A stretch of DNA of 64,000 bases from Pogonophryne albipinna (taxonomy: Eukaryota > Chordata > Actinopteri > Perciformes > Artedidraconidae): positions 1 to 64,000 of the forward strand of contig JAPTMU010000405.1 of the NCBI GenBank assembly GCA_028583405.1, written 5' to 3'. Below are positions 33,015-52,400 of this stretch, in pieces (position 1 is the first letter of the stretch; every line of letters starts with the position of its first letter). Under the pieces are notes generated by a model. The model worked only from the letters and a program-made list of their open reading frames with translations, made no database searches and had not been told where the DNA came from. Position numbers and translations under genes: made by a program.

Positions 33015-36000
33015 ACTTTAAGAGTCCTCTCCTGCTGATGTTCAGGTGTATATCAGTATGTAGTGTCTCTACTTTAAAGAGTCCTCTCCTGCTGATGTTC
33101 AGGTGTATATCAGTATGTAGTGTCTCTACTTTAAAGAGTCCTCTCCTGCTGAGGTTCAGGTGTATATAGTATGTAGTGTCTCTACTTTAAAGAGTCCTCT
33201 CCTGCTGATGTTCAGGTGTATATCAGTATGTAGTGTCTCTACTTTAAAGAGTCCTCTCCTGCTGATGTTCAGGTGTATATCAGTATGTAGTGTCTCTACT
33301 TTAAAGAGTCCTCTCCTGCTGATGTTCAGGTGTATATCAGTATGTAGTGTCTCTACTTTAAAGAGTCCTCTCCTGCTGATGTTCAGGTGTATATCAGTAT
33401 GTAGTGTATCTACTTTAAAGAGTCCTCTCCTGCTGATGTCAGGTGTATATCAGTATGTAGTGGATCTACTTTAAAGAGTCTCTCCTGCTGATGTCAGGTG
33501 TATATCAGTATGTAGTGTCTCTACTTTAAAGAGTCCTCTCCTGCTGATGTTCAGGTGTATATCAGTATGTAGTGTATCTACTTTAAAGAGTCCTCTCCTG
33601 CTGATGTCCAGGTGTATATCATTATGTAGTGTCTCTACTTTAAAGAGTCCTCTCCTGCTGATGTTCAGGTGTATATCAGTATGTAGTGTCTCTACTTTAA
33701 AGAGTCCTCTCCTGCTGATTGTTCAGGTGTATATCAGTATGTAGTGTCTCTACTTTAAAGAGTCCTCTCCTGCTGATGTTCTGGTGTATATCAGTATGTA
33801 GTGTCTCTACTTTAAGAGATCCTCTCAATGCTGATGTCTCAGGAGTGTATGATCAGTATGTAGTGTACTCTACTTTAAAGAGTCCTCTCCTGCTGATGTT
33901 CAGGTGTATATTCAGTATGTAGTGTCTCTACTTTAAAAGAGTCCTCTCCTGCTGATGATGTCTGGTGTATATCAGTATGTAGTGTCTCTACTTTAAAAGA
34001 GTCCTCTCCTGCTGATGTTCAGAGGTGTATATCAGTATGGAAGTGTCTCTACTTTTAAAGAGTCCTCTCCTGCTGATGTTCAGGTTATAGCTATGGTAGT
34101 GTCCTACTACTTTAAAGAGTCCTCTCCTGCTGATGTTCAGGGTGTATATCAGTATGTAGTGTCCTTCTACTATTAAAGAGTCCTCTCCTGCTGATGTTCA
34201 GGTGTATATCAGTATGTAGTGTCTCTACTTTAAAGAGTCCTCTCCCTGCTGATGTTCAGGTGTATATCAGTATGTAGTGTCTCTACTTTAAAGAGTCCTC
34301 TCCTGCTGATGTTCAGGTGTATATCAGTATGTAGTGTCTCTACTTTAAAGAGTCCTCTCCTGCTGATGTTCAGGTGTATATCAGTATGTAGTGTCTCTAC
34401 TTTAAAGAGTCCTCTCCTGCTGATGTTCAGGTGTATATCAGTATGTAGTGTCTCTACTTTAAAGAGTCCTCTCCTGCTGATGTTCAGGTGTATATCAGTA
34501 TGTAGTGTCTCTACTTTAAAGAGTCCTCTCCTGCTGCATGTTCAGGGTGTATATCAGTATGTAGTGTCTCTACTATTAAAAGAGTCCTCTCCTGCTGATG
34601 TTCAGGTGTATATCAGTATTGTAGCTGGTACTCTACTTATAAGAGTCCTACTCCTGCTGATGTTCCATGGTGTTAATCAGTATGTAGTGTCTCTACTTTA
34701 AAGAGTCCTCTCCTGCTGATGTTCAGGTGTATATCAGTATGTAGTGTCTCTACTTTAAAGAGTCCTCTCCTGCTGATGTTCAGGTGTATATCAGTATGTA
34801 GTGTCTCTACTTTAAAGAGTCCTCTCCTGCTGATGTTCAGGTGTATATCAGTATGTAGTGTCTCTACTTTAAAGAGTCCTCTCCTGCTGATGTTCAGGTG
34901 TATATCAGTATGAAGTGTCTCTACTTTAAAGAGTCCTCTCCTGCTGATGTTCAGGTGTATATCAGTATGTAGTGTCTCTACTTTAAAGAGTCCTCTCCTG
35001 CTGATGTTCAGGTGTATATCAGTATGTAGTGTCTCTACTTTAAAGAGTCCTCTCCTGCTGATGTTCAGGTGTATATCAGTATGTAGTGTCTCTACTTTAA
35101 AGAGTCCTCTCCTGCTGATGTTCAGGTGTATATCAGTATGTAGTGTCTCTACTTTAAAGAGTCCTCTCCTGCTGATGTTCAGGTGTATATCAGTATGAAG
35201 TGTCTCTACTTTAAAGAGTCCTCTCCTGCTGATGTTCAGGTGTATATCAGTATGTAGTGTCTCTACTTTAAAGAGTCCTCTCCTGCTGATGTTCAGGTGT
35301 ATATCAGTATGTAGTGTCTCTACTTTAAAGAGTCCTCTCCTGCTGATGTTCAGGTGTATATCAGTATGTAGTGTCTCTACTTTAAAGAGTCCTCTCCTGC
35401 TGATGTTCAGGTGTATATCAGTGTGAGTGTCTCTACTTTAAAGAGTCCTCTCCTGATGTTCAGGTGTATATCAGTATGTAGTGTCTCTACTTTAAAGAGT
35501 CCTCTCCTGCTGATGTTCAGGTGTATATCAGTATGTAGTGTCTCTACTTTAAAGAGTCCTCTCCTGCTGATGTTCAGGTGTATATCAGTATGTAGTGTCT
35601 CTACTTTAAAGAGTCCTCTCCTGCTGATGTTCAGGTGTATATCAGTATGTAGTGTCTCTACTTTAAAGAGTCCTCTCCTGCTGATGTTCAGGTGTATATC
35701 AGTATGTAGTGTCCTCTACTTTACAGAGTCCATCTCCTGCTGATGTTCAGGTGTATATCAGTATGTAGTGTCTCTACTTTAAAGAGTCCTCTCCTGCTGA
35801 TGTTCAGGTGTATATCAGTATGTAGTGTCTCATACTTTAAAGAGTCCTCTCCTGCTGATGTTCACGGTGTATATCAGTATGTAGTGTCTCTACTTTAAAG
35901 AGTCCTCTCCTGCTGATGTTCTGGTGTATATCAGTATGTAGTGTCCTCTACTTTAAAAGAGTCCTCTCCTGCTGATGTTTCAGGTGTATATCAGTATGTA

Positions 36001-38214
36001 GTGTCCTCTACTTTAAAGAGTCCTCTCCTGCTGATGTTCAGGTGTATATCAGTATGTAGTGTCTCTACTTTAAAGAGTCCTCTCCTGCTGATGTTCAGGG
36101 TGTATATCAGTATGTAGTGTCTCTACTTTAAGAGAGTCCTCTCCTGCTGATGTTTCAGGTGTATATCAGTATGTAGTGTCTCTACTTTAAAGAGTCCTCT
36201 CCTGCTGATGTTCAGGTGTATATGCAGTATGTAGTGTCTCTACTTTAAAGAGTCCTCTCCTGCTGGATGTTCAGGTGTATACAGTATTATGTCTCTACTT
36301 TAAAGAGTCCTCTCCTGCTGATGTTCAGGTGTATATCAGTGTGTAGTGTCTCTACTTTAAAGGAGTCCTCTCCTGCTGATGTTTTTCAGGTGTATAGCAG
36401 TTATGTAGTGTCTCTACTATTAAGAGTCCTCAATCCTGCTGATGTTCTGGTGTATATTCAGTATGTAGTTGGTCTCTACTTTAAAGATTTCCTCGTCATT
36501 CTGATGTTCAGAGTGGTTATCAGTATGTAGTGTCTCTACTTTAAAGAGTCCTCTCTCTGATGTTCAGGTGTAAAATATCAGTATGGTAGTGTCTCTACTT
36601 TAAAGAGTCCTCTCCTGCTGATTGTTCAGGTGTATATCAGTATGTAGTGTCTCTACTTTAAAGAGTCCTCTCCTGCTGATGTTCAGGTGTATATCAGTAT
36701 GTAGTGTCCTCTACTTTAAAGAGTCCTCTCCTGTTGATGTTCAGGTGTATATCAGTATGTAGTGTCTCTACTTTAAAGAGTCCTCTCCTGCTGATGTTCA
36801 GGTGTATATCAGTATGTAGTGTCTCTACTTTAAAGAGTCCTCTCCTGCTGATGTTCAGGTGTATATCAGTATGTAGTGTCTCTACTTTAAAGAGTCCTCT
36901 CCTGCTGATGTTCAGGTGTATATCAGTATGTAGTGTCTCTACTTTAAAGAGTCCTCTCCTGCTGATGTTCAGGTGTATATCAGTATGTAGTGTCTCTACT
37001 TTAAAGAGTCCTCTCCTGCTGATGTTCATGGTGTATATCAGTATGTAGTGTCTCTACTTTAAAGAGTCCTCTCCTGCTGATGTTCAGGTGTATATCAGTA
37101 TGTAGTGTCTCTACTTTAAAGAGTCCTCTCCTGCTGATGTTCAGGTGTATATCAGTATGTAGTGTCTCTACTTTAAAGAGTCCTCTCCTGCTGATGTTCA
37201 GGTGTATATCAGTATGTAGTGTCTCTACTTTAAAGAGTCCTCTCCTGCTGATGTTCAGGTGTATATCAGTATGTAGTGTCTCTACTTTAAAGAGTCCTCT
37301 CCTGCTGATGTTCAGGTGTATATCAGTATGTAGTGTCTCTACTTTAAAGAGTCCTCTCCTGCTGATGTTCAGGTGTATATCAGTATGTAGTGTCTCTACT
37401 TTAAAGAGTCCTCTCCTGCTGATGTTCAGGTGTATATCAGTGTGTAGTGTCTCTACTTTAAAGAGTCCTCTCCTGCTGATGTTCAGGTGTATATCAGTAT
37501 GTAGTGTCTCTACTTTAAAGAGTCCTCTCCTGCTGATGTTCTGGTGTATATCAGTATGTAGTGTCTCTACTTTAAAGAGTCCTCTCCTGCTGATGTTCAG
37601 GTGTATATCAGTATGTAGTGTCTCTACTTTAAAGAGTCCTCTCCTGCTGATGTTCAGGTGTATATCAGTATGTAGTGTCTCTACTTTAAAGAGTCCTCTC
37701 CTGCTGATGTTCAGGTGTATATCAGTATGTAGTGTCTCTACTTTAAAGAGTCCTCTCCTGCTGATGTTCAGGTGTATATCAGTGTGTAGTGTCTCTACTT
37801 TAAAGAGTCCTCTCCTGTTGATGTTCAGGTGTATATCAGTATGTAGTGTCTCTACTTTAAAGAGTCCTCTCCTGCTGATGTTCAGGTGTATATCAGTATG
37901 TAGTGTCTCTACTTTAAAGAGTCCTCTCCTGCTGATGTTCAGGTGTATATCAGTATGTAGTGTCTCTACTTTAAAGAGTCCTCTCCTGCTGATGTTCAGG
38001 TGTATATCAGTATGTAGTGTCTCTACTTTAAAGAGTCCTCTCCTGCTGATGTTCAGGTGTATATCAGTATGCAGTGTCTCTACTTTAAAGAGTCCTCTCC
38101 TGCTGATGTTCAGGTGTATATCAGTATGTAGTGTCTCTACTTTAAAGAGTCCTCTCCTGCTGATGTTCAGGTGTATATCAGTATGTAGTGTCTCTACTTT
38201 AAAGAGTCCTCTCT
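33015..38214 (+). repeat. 57-bp satellite array B
   Basis: About 91 copies of the same 57-bp unit as array A, same orientation, entered through the same leader (gaggaaaccggtgtcac at 32988 onward). Copies are close to the tcctgctgatg consensus. A marker variant tatgaagtgtc at 34911 and 35196 is spaced exactly five units. Patches at about 33.8-34.2, 34.5-34.7 and 35.8-36.7 kb carry many one-base indels. The array ends about 30 bp from the rnasek poly(A) region. Confidence 0.98.
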
Positions 38215-38564
38215 GTTTATGGTGAGTTCACGACAGACCAGTCTTATTTATTTTGTACACTTTATTGCAGGATAATCCACAACCATCATTTCTTCACATT
38301 AAACACGCTTGATCAACACACTTACACCTTCTCTGTAAACAACAACAAAATAAACGAGATGGAAAATATACAAAATGATAAAACTGTTGAGGCAATAATA
38401 TAATAATCAGATTAAATGTGTCAGGCATCACGAGGGACGCCCACAGGAATGTCTCAAACAACAACATCTACAAACATTTCAAATAAATAACTCTTCACTT
38501 CGTTAACCAATCAGCTCGCTCAGATCTTAGCGAACCGGCTGCTGATTGGCTGTGTGAGTGTCAT
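38215..38564 (-). other. rnasek: rnasek 3' UTR and poly(A) signals
   Basis: Downstream of the rnasek stop on the minus strand, about 300 bp of unique sequence leads to two AATAAA hexamers (38261-38266 and 38247-38252). Cleavage would fall near 38225-38245, immediately before the end of 57-bp array B. Confidence 0.65.
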
Positions 38565-45720
<7,156 letters not shown>

Positions 45721-46441
45721 GCCTGCTTTTTCACGGTCCAACCGATCAACCAGAAGCGGATTTATATGTGTTTTATTCACAAAACTGAGCAGAAATTACC
45801 CATGGAAGGACGACAGAGGCTCACGGTCAGCTGATCCGCATCACTCGGGTTCACTCGTTGAAACTCGGCTTCACTCGTCAACCAGCGTAGCGACCAATCA
45901 AAATGGCGAGTTCGTTAGATCCCGCCTTTTCCGTTGAGACTGACCAATGACATTTCCAGATTGTTGAAATATGAACCTGTATTTTTATTTAAGGTAATTT
46001 TATAAGACTTTACTTGTCTATCCCTGAATTGTTTTGTGTGTATACAAAATATATGACGTTTATATATTTTCTTGAATAATAAAAGGGGAAAAAGGTTCGT
46101 CAAGACCAATCAAAACGTCAAGATTGGCACGCCCCGCCCCGCCTCTTCCTTAGACACTGACCAATGGCGTTCCACCTGCAAAGTCGCGCAATATTCCCTT
46201 GTTTATTCCGTGTACCTTTGTTGTGCGATATTTATCTCTCTTTCCTCTGAATATGTGAAATACAAACACCTCTGGATTATAATCGATCTTCTCCACGAGT
46301 TTCTTCAGAGCTTCGTTTTTTGTGTTTTGTAAATCCTGTGCTCTCTAACGCTGCAGGAGCTAACTGTGGCTAACAGCTAGCTGAGTGTTGGTGTTATTGT
46401 TTTGAAGTTTTTAAAGAAAAAGCTGCAGATCTTTCCCTGCC
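45721..46441. promoter_or_regulatory. Bidirectional promoter of rnasek and bap18
   Basis: 721 bp separate the two start codons. There are two similar modules. Module 1 (about 45889-45955) has CCAAT at 45894 and 45944, with aaatggcg (YY1-like) and cccgcc between. Module 2 (about 46101-46175) has CCAAT at 46106 and 46161, an inverted ATTGG at 46123 and a double GC box cgccccgccccgcc at 46130-46143. No TATA box is obvious. Paired CCAAT (NF-Y) and GC-box (Sp) sites are typical of housekeeping divergent promoters. The 5' UTRs of both genes lie inside this interval but their starts cannot be placed. Confidence 0.7.
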
Positions 46442-49400
46442 ATGACGTCAGCCTCTGCTAAGGTGAGTTGTTACCTGCTTATGAATTAACGCACTTATTG
46501 CAGGGCGGATTGTGTGCAGGGAACTCTTTAAAGAGCAGAACTGCACTCAGAAACCTGGCGAAAACCTTTCTTTATCTCACAAATATTAAGCAGACAACAA
46601 GTGCTTAATATTTAATTATCTGATATTAATACAATGTTATGGTGAATTCGGCACACAGTGAATGCATTAATCTGTAAAGAAACGAGTCATTAAACTGAGT
46701 GTCACACAGAGCTGCAGTGCTCGCGCAGAAATACACCTTTACATTTGAATGACATGAATGTAACTTCTGTTATCTGAATTGAAAACAGTGCATTCGGGAT
46801 ATCGTTAATGCACTAAACTATATAAGAATGCTTGGGTTCGTTAAACTGAATCTGAACTCATTAGAGCTGCACTAAGACACCTGTTAATTACACTGCTTTG
46901 TTGTGCAAACATAGACCGTATGATGAGTGCTCGGCATATATGTAATGCATTCATCTGTACAGGAACTCTTTAAAGAGCAGGTACTGCACACACCGTGTCG
47001 CACATATGAGAATGAGGTATATCATTAATGCATTAGATTAGATTCACAGAGTGCAAAGAGTAGTCATATGTTTCTCCATTTATATCATGTGATGGTGAAT
47101 TCGGTTTATTGTCTTTGCACTAAAGTTATTACTGACTGCTTTAGTTTATAACACTTACTGAAGGTATGTTTCAAATGCATGTACTTGTACTGCAGTATTT
47201 CCACAGTGTAGTATATGTACTACAGTATTTCCTCAGTGTAGTATATGTACTGCAGTATTTCCACAGTGTAGTATATGTACTGCAGTATTTCCTCAGTGTA
47301 GTGTATGTACTGCAGTATTTCCTCAGTGTAGTATATGTACTGCAGTATTTCCACAGTGTAGTATATGTACTGTACTTGTGTCTCTGCAGGTGGGGGAGAT
47401 CTTCTCTGCTGCTGGAGCCGCCTTCAGTAAACTGGGAGAGCTGACCATGCAGTTACACCCAGTATCAGACTCCAGTCCTGCAGGGTACACACACACACAC
47501 ACACACACGCACACACACACACACACGCACACACACACACACACACGCACACACACACACACACGCACACACTCTCTCTTTAACGTAGAGACACTACATA
47601 CTGATATACACCTGAGCATCAGCAGGAGAGGACTCTTTAAAGTAGAGACACTACATACTGATATACACCTGAGCATCAGCAGGAGAGGACTCTTTAAAGT
47701 AGAGACACTACATACTGATATACACCTGAACATCAGCAGGAGAGGACTCTTTAAAGTAGAGACACTACATACTGATATACACCTGAACATCATCAGGAGA
47801 GGACTCTTTAAAGTAGAGACACTACATACTGATATACACCTGAACATCAGCAGGAGAGGACTCTTTAAAGTAGAGACACTACATACTGATATACACCTGA
47901 ACATCAGCAGGAGAGGACTCTTTAAAGTAGAGACACCACATACTGATATACACCTGAACATCAGCAGGAGAGGACTCTTTAAAGTAGAGACACCACATAC
48001 TGATATACACCTGAACATCAGCAGGAGGGGACTCTTTAAAGTAGAGACACTACATACTGATATACACCTGAACATCAGCAGGAGAGGACTCTTTAAAGTA
48101 GAGACACTACATACTGATATACACCTGAACATCAGCAGGAGAGGACTCTTTAAAGTAGAGACACTACATACTGATGTACATCTGAACATCAGCAGGAGAG
48201 GACTCTTTAAAGTAGAGACACTACATACTGATATACACCTGAACATCAGCAGGAGAGGACTCTTTAAAGTAGAGACACTACATACTGATATACACCTGAA
48301 CATCAGCAGGAGAGGACTCTTTAAAGTAGAGACACTACATACTGATATACACCTGAACATCAGCAGGAGAGGACTCTTTAAAGTAGAGACACTACATACT
48401 GATATACACCTGAACATCAGCAGGAGGGGACTCTTTAAAGTAGAGACACCACATACTGATATACACCTGAACATCAGCAGGAGGGGACTCTTTAAAGTAG
48501 AGACACTACATACTGATATACACCTGAACATCAGCAGGAGAGGACTCTTTAAAGTAGAGACACTACATACTGATATACACCTGAACATCAGCAGGAGAGG
48601 ACTCTTTAAAGTAGAGACACTACATACTGATATACACCTGAACATCAGCAGGAGAGGACTCTTTAAAGTAGAGACACCACATACTGATATACACCTGAAC
48701 ATCAGCAGGAGGGGACTCTTTAAAGTAGAGACACTACATACTGATATACACCTGAACATCAGCAGGAGAGGACTCTTTAAAGTAGAGACACTACATACTG
48801 ATATACACCTGAACATCAGCAGGAGAGGACTCTTTAAAGTAGAGACACTACATACTGATGTACACCTGAACATCAGCAGGAGAGGACTCTTTAAAGTAGA
48901 GACACTACATACTGATATACACCTGAACATCAGCAGGAGAGGACTCTTTAAAGTAGAGACACCACATACTGATATACACCTGAACATCAGCAGGAGGGGA
49001 CTCTTTAAAGTAGAGACACTACATACTGATATACACCTGAACATCAGCAGGAGAGGACTCTTTAAAGTAGAGACACTACATACTGATATACACCTGAACA
49101 TCAGCAGGAGAGGACTCTTTAAAGTAGAGACACTACATACTGATATACACCTGAACATCAGCAGGAGAGGACTCTTTAAAGTAGAGACACTACATACTGA
49201 TATACACCTGAACATCAGCAGGAGAGGACTCTTTAAAGTAGAGACACTACATACTGATGTACACCTGAACATCAGCAGGAGAGGACTCTTTAAAGTAGAG
49301 ACACTACATACTGATATACACCTGAACATCAGCAGGAGAGAACTCTTTAAAGTAGAGACACTACATACTGATATACACCTGAACATCAGCAGGAGGGGAC

Positions 49401-52400
49401 TCTTTAAAGTAGAGACACCACATACTGATATACACCTGAACATCAGCAGGAGAGGACTCTTTAAAGTAGAGGCACTACATACTGATATACACCTGAACAT
49501 CAGCAGGAGGGGACTCTTTAAAGTAGAGACACCACATACTGATATACACCTGAACATCAGCAGGAGAGGACTCTTTAAAGTAGAGACACTACATACTGAT
49601 ATACACCTGAACATCAGCAGGAGGGGACTCTTTAAAGTAGAGACACCACATACTGATATACACCTGAACATCAGCAGGAGAGGACTCTTTAAAGTAGAGA
49701 CACTACATACTGATATACACCTGAACATCAGCAGGAGGGGACTCTTTAAAGTAGAGACACCACATACTGATATACACCTGAACATCAGCAGGAGAGGACT
49801 CTTTAAAGTAGAGACACTACATACTGATATACACCTGAACATCAGCAGGAGAGGACTCTTTAAAGTAGAGACACCACATACTGATATACACCTGAACATC
49901 AGCAGGAGAGGACTCTTTAAAGCAGAGACACTACATACTGATATACACCTGAACATCAGCAGGAGAGGACTCTTTAAAGCAGAGACACTACATACTGATA
50001 TACACCTGAACATCAGCAGGAGAGGACTCTTTAAAGTAGAGACACCACATACTGATATACACCTGAACATCAGCAGGAGAGGACTCTTTAAAGTAGAGGC
50101 ACTACATACTGATATACACCTGAACATCAGCAGGAGGGGACTCTTTAAAGTAGAGACACCACATACTGATATACACCTGAACATCAGCAGGAGAGGACTC
50201 TTTAAAGCAGAGACACTACATACTGATATACACCTGAACATCAGCAGGAGAGGACTCTTTAAAGTAGAGACACTACATACTGATATACACCTGAACATCA
50301 GCAGGAGAGGACTCTTTAAAGTAGAGACGCTACATACTGATATAAACCTGAACATCAGCAGGAGAGGACTCTTTAAAGTAGAGACACTACATACTGATGT
50401 ACACCTGAACATCAGCAGGAGAGGACTCTTTAAAGTAGAGATACTACATACTGATATACACCTGAACATCAGCAGGAGGGGACTCTTTAAAGTAGAGACA
50501 CCACATACTGATATACACCTGAACATCAGCAGGAGAGGACTCTTTAAAGTAGAGACACTACATACTGATATACACCTGAACATCAGCAGGAGAGGACTCT
50601 TTAAATTAGAGACACTACATACTGATATACACCTGAACATCAGCAGGAGGGGACTCTTTAAAGTAGAGACACCACATACTGATATACACCTGAACATCAG
50701 CAGGAGAGGACTCTTTAAAGCAGAGACACTACATACTGATATACACCTGAACATCAGCAGGAGAGGACTCTTTAAAGTAGAGACACTACATACTGATATA
50801 CACCTGAACATCAGCAGGAGAGGACTCTTTAAAGTAGAGACGCTACATACTGATGTACACCTGAACATCAGCAGGAGAGGACTCTTTAAAGTAGAGACAC
50901 TACATACTGATATACACCTGAACATCAGCAGGAGAGGACTCTTTAAAGTAGAGACACTACATACTGATATAAACCTGAACATCAGCAGGAGAGGACTCTT
51001 TAAAGTAGAGACACTACATACTGATATACACCTGAACATCAGCAGGAGAGGACTCTTTAAAGTAGAGACACTACATACTGATATAAACCTGAACATCAGC
51101 AGGAGAGGACTCTTTAAAGTAGAGACGCTACATACTGATATAAACCTGAACATCAGCAGGAGAGGACTCTTTAAAGTAGAGACACTACATACTGATATAC
51201 ACCTGAACATCAGCAGGAGAGGACTCTTTAAAGTAGAGACACTACATACTGATATAAACCTGAACATCAGCAGGAGAGGACTCTTTAAAGCAGAGACACT
51301 ACATACTGATATACACCTGAACATCAGCAGGAGAGGACTCTTTAAAGTAGAGACACTACATACTGATATACACCTGAACATCAGCAGGAGAGGACTCTTT
51401 AAAGTAGAGACGCTACATACTGATATAAACCTGAACATCAGCAGGAGAGGACTCTTTAAAGTAGAGACACTACATACTGATGTACACCTGAACATCAGCA
51501 GGAGAGGACTCTTTAAAGTAGAGATACTACATACTGATATACACCTGAACATCAGCAGGAGGGGACTCTTTAAAGTAGAGACACCACATACTGATATACA
51601 CCTGAACATCAGCAGGAGAGGACTCTTTAAAGTAGAGACACTACATACTGATATACACCTGAACATCAGCAGGAGAGGACTCTTTAAATTAGAGACACTA
51701 CATACTGATATACACCTGAACATCAGCAGGAGGGGACTCTTTAAAGTAGAGACACCACATACTGATATACACCTGAACATCAGCAGGAGAGGACTCTTTA
51801 AAGCAGAGACACTACATACTGATATACACCTGAACATCAGCAGGAGAGGACTCTTTAAAGTAGAGACACTACATACTGATATACACCTGAACATCAGCAG
51901 GAGAGGACTCTTTAAAGTAGAGACGCTACATACTGATGTACACCTGAACATCAGCAGGAGAGGACTCTTTAAAGTAGAGACACTACATACTGATATACAC
52001 CTGAACATCAGCAGGAGAGGACTCTTTAAAGTAGAGACACTACATACTGATATAAACCTGAACATCAGCAGGAGAGGACTCTTTAAAGTAGAGACACTAC
52101 ATACTGATATACACCTGAACATCAGCAGGAGAGGACTCTTTAAAGTAGAGACACTACATACTGATATAAACCTGAACATCAGCAGGAGAGGACTCTTTAA
52201 AGTAGAGACGCTACATACTGATATAAACCTGAACATCAGCAGGAGAGGACTCTTTAAAGTAGAGACACTACATACTGATGTACACCTGAACATCAGCAGG
52301 AGAGGACTCTTTAAAGTAGAGACACTACATACTGATATACACCTGAACATCAGCAGGAGAGGACTCTTTAAAGTAGAGACACTACATACTGATATACACC

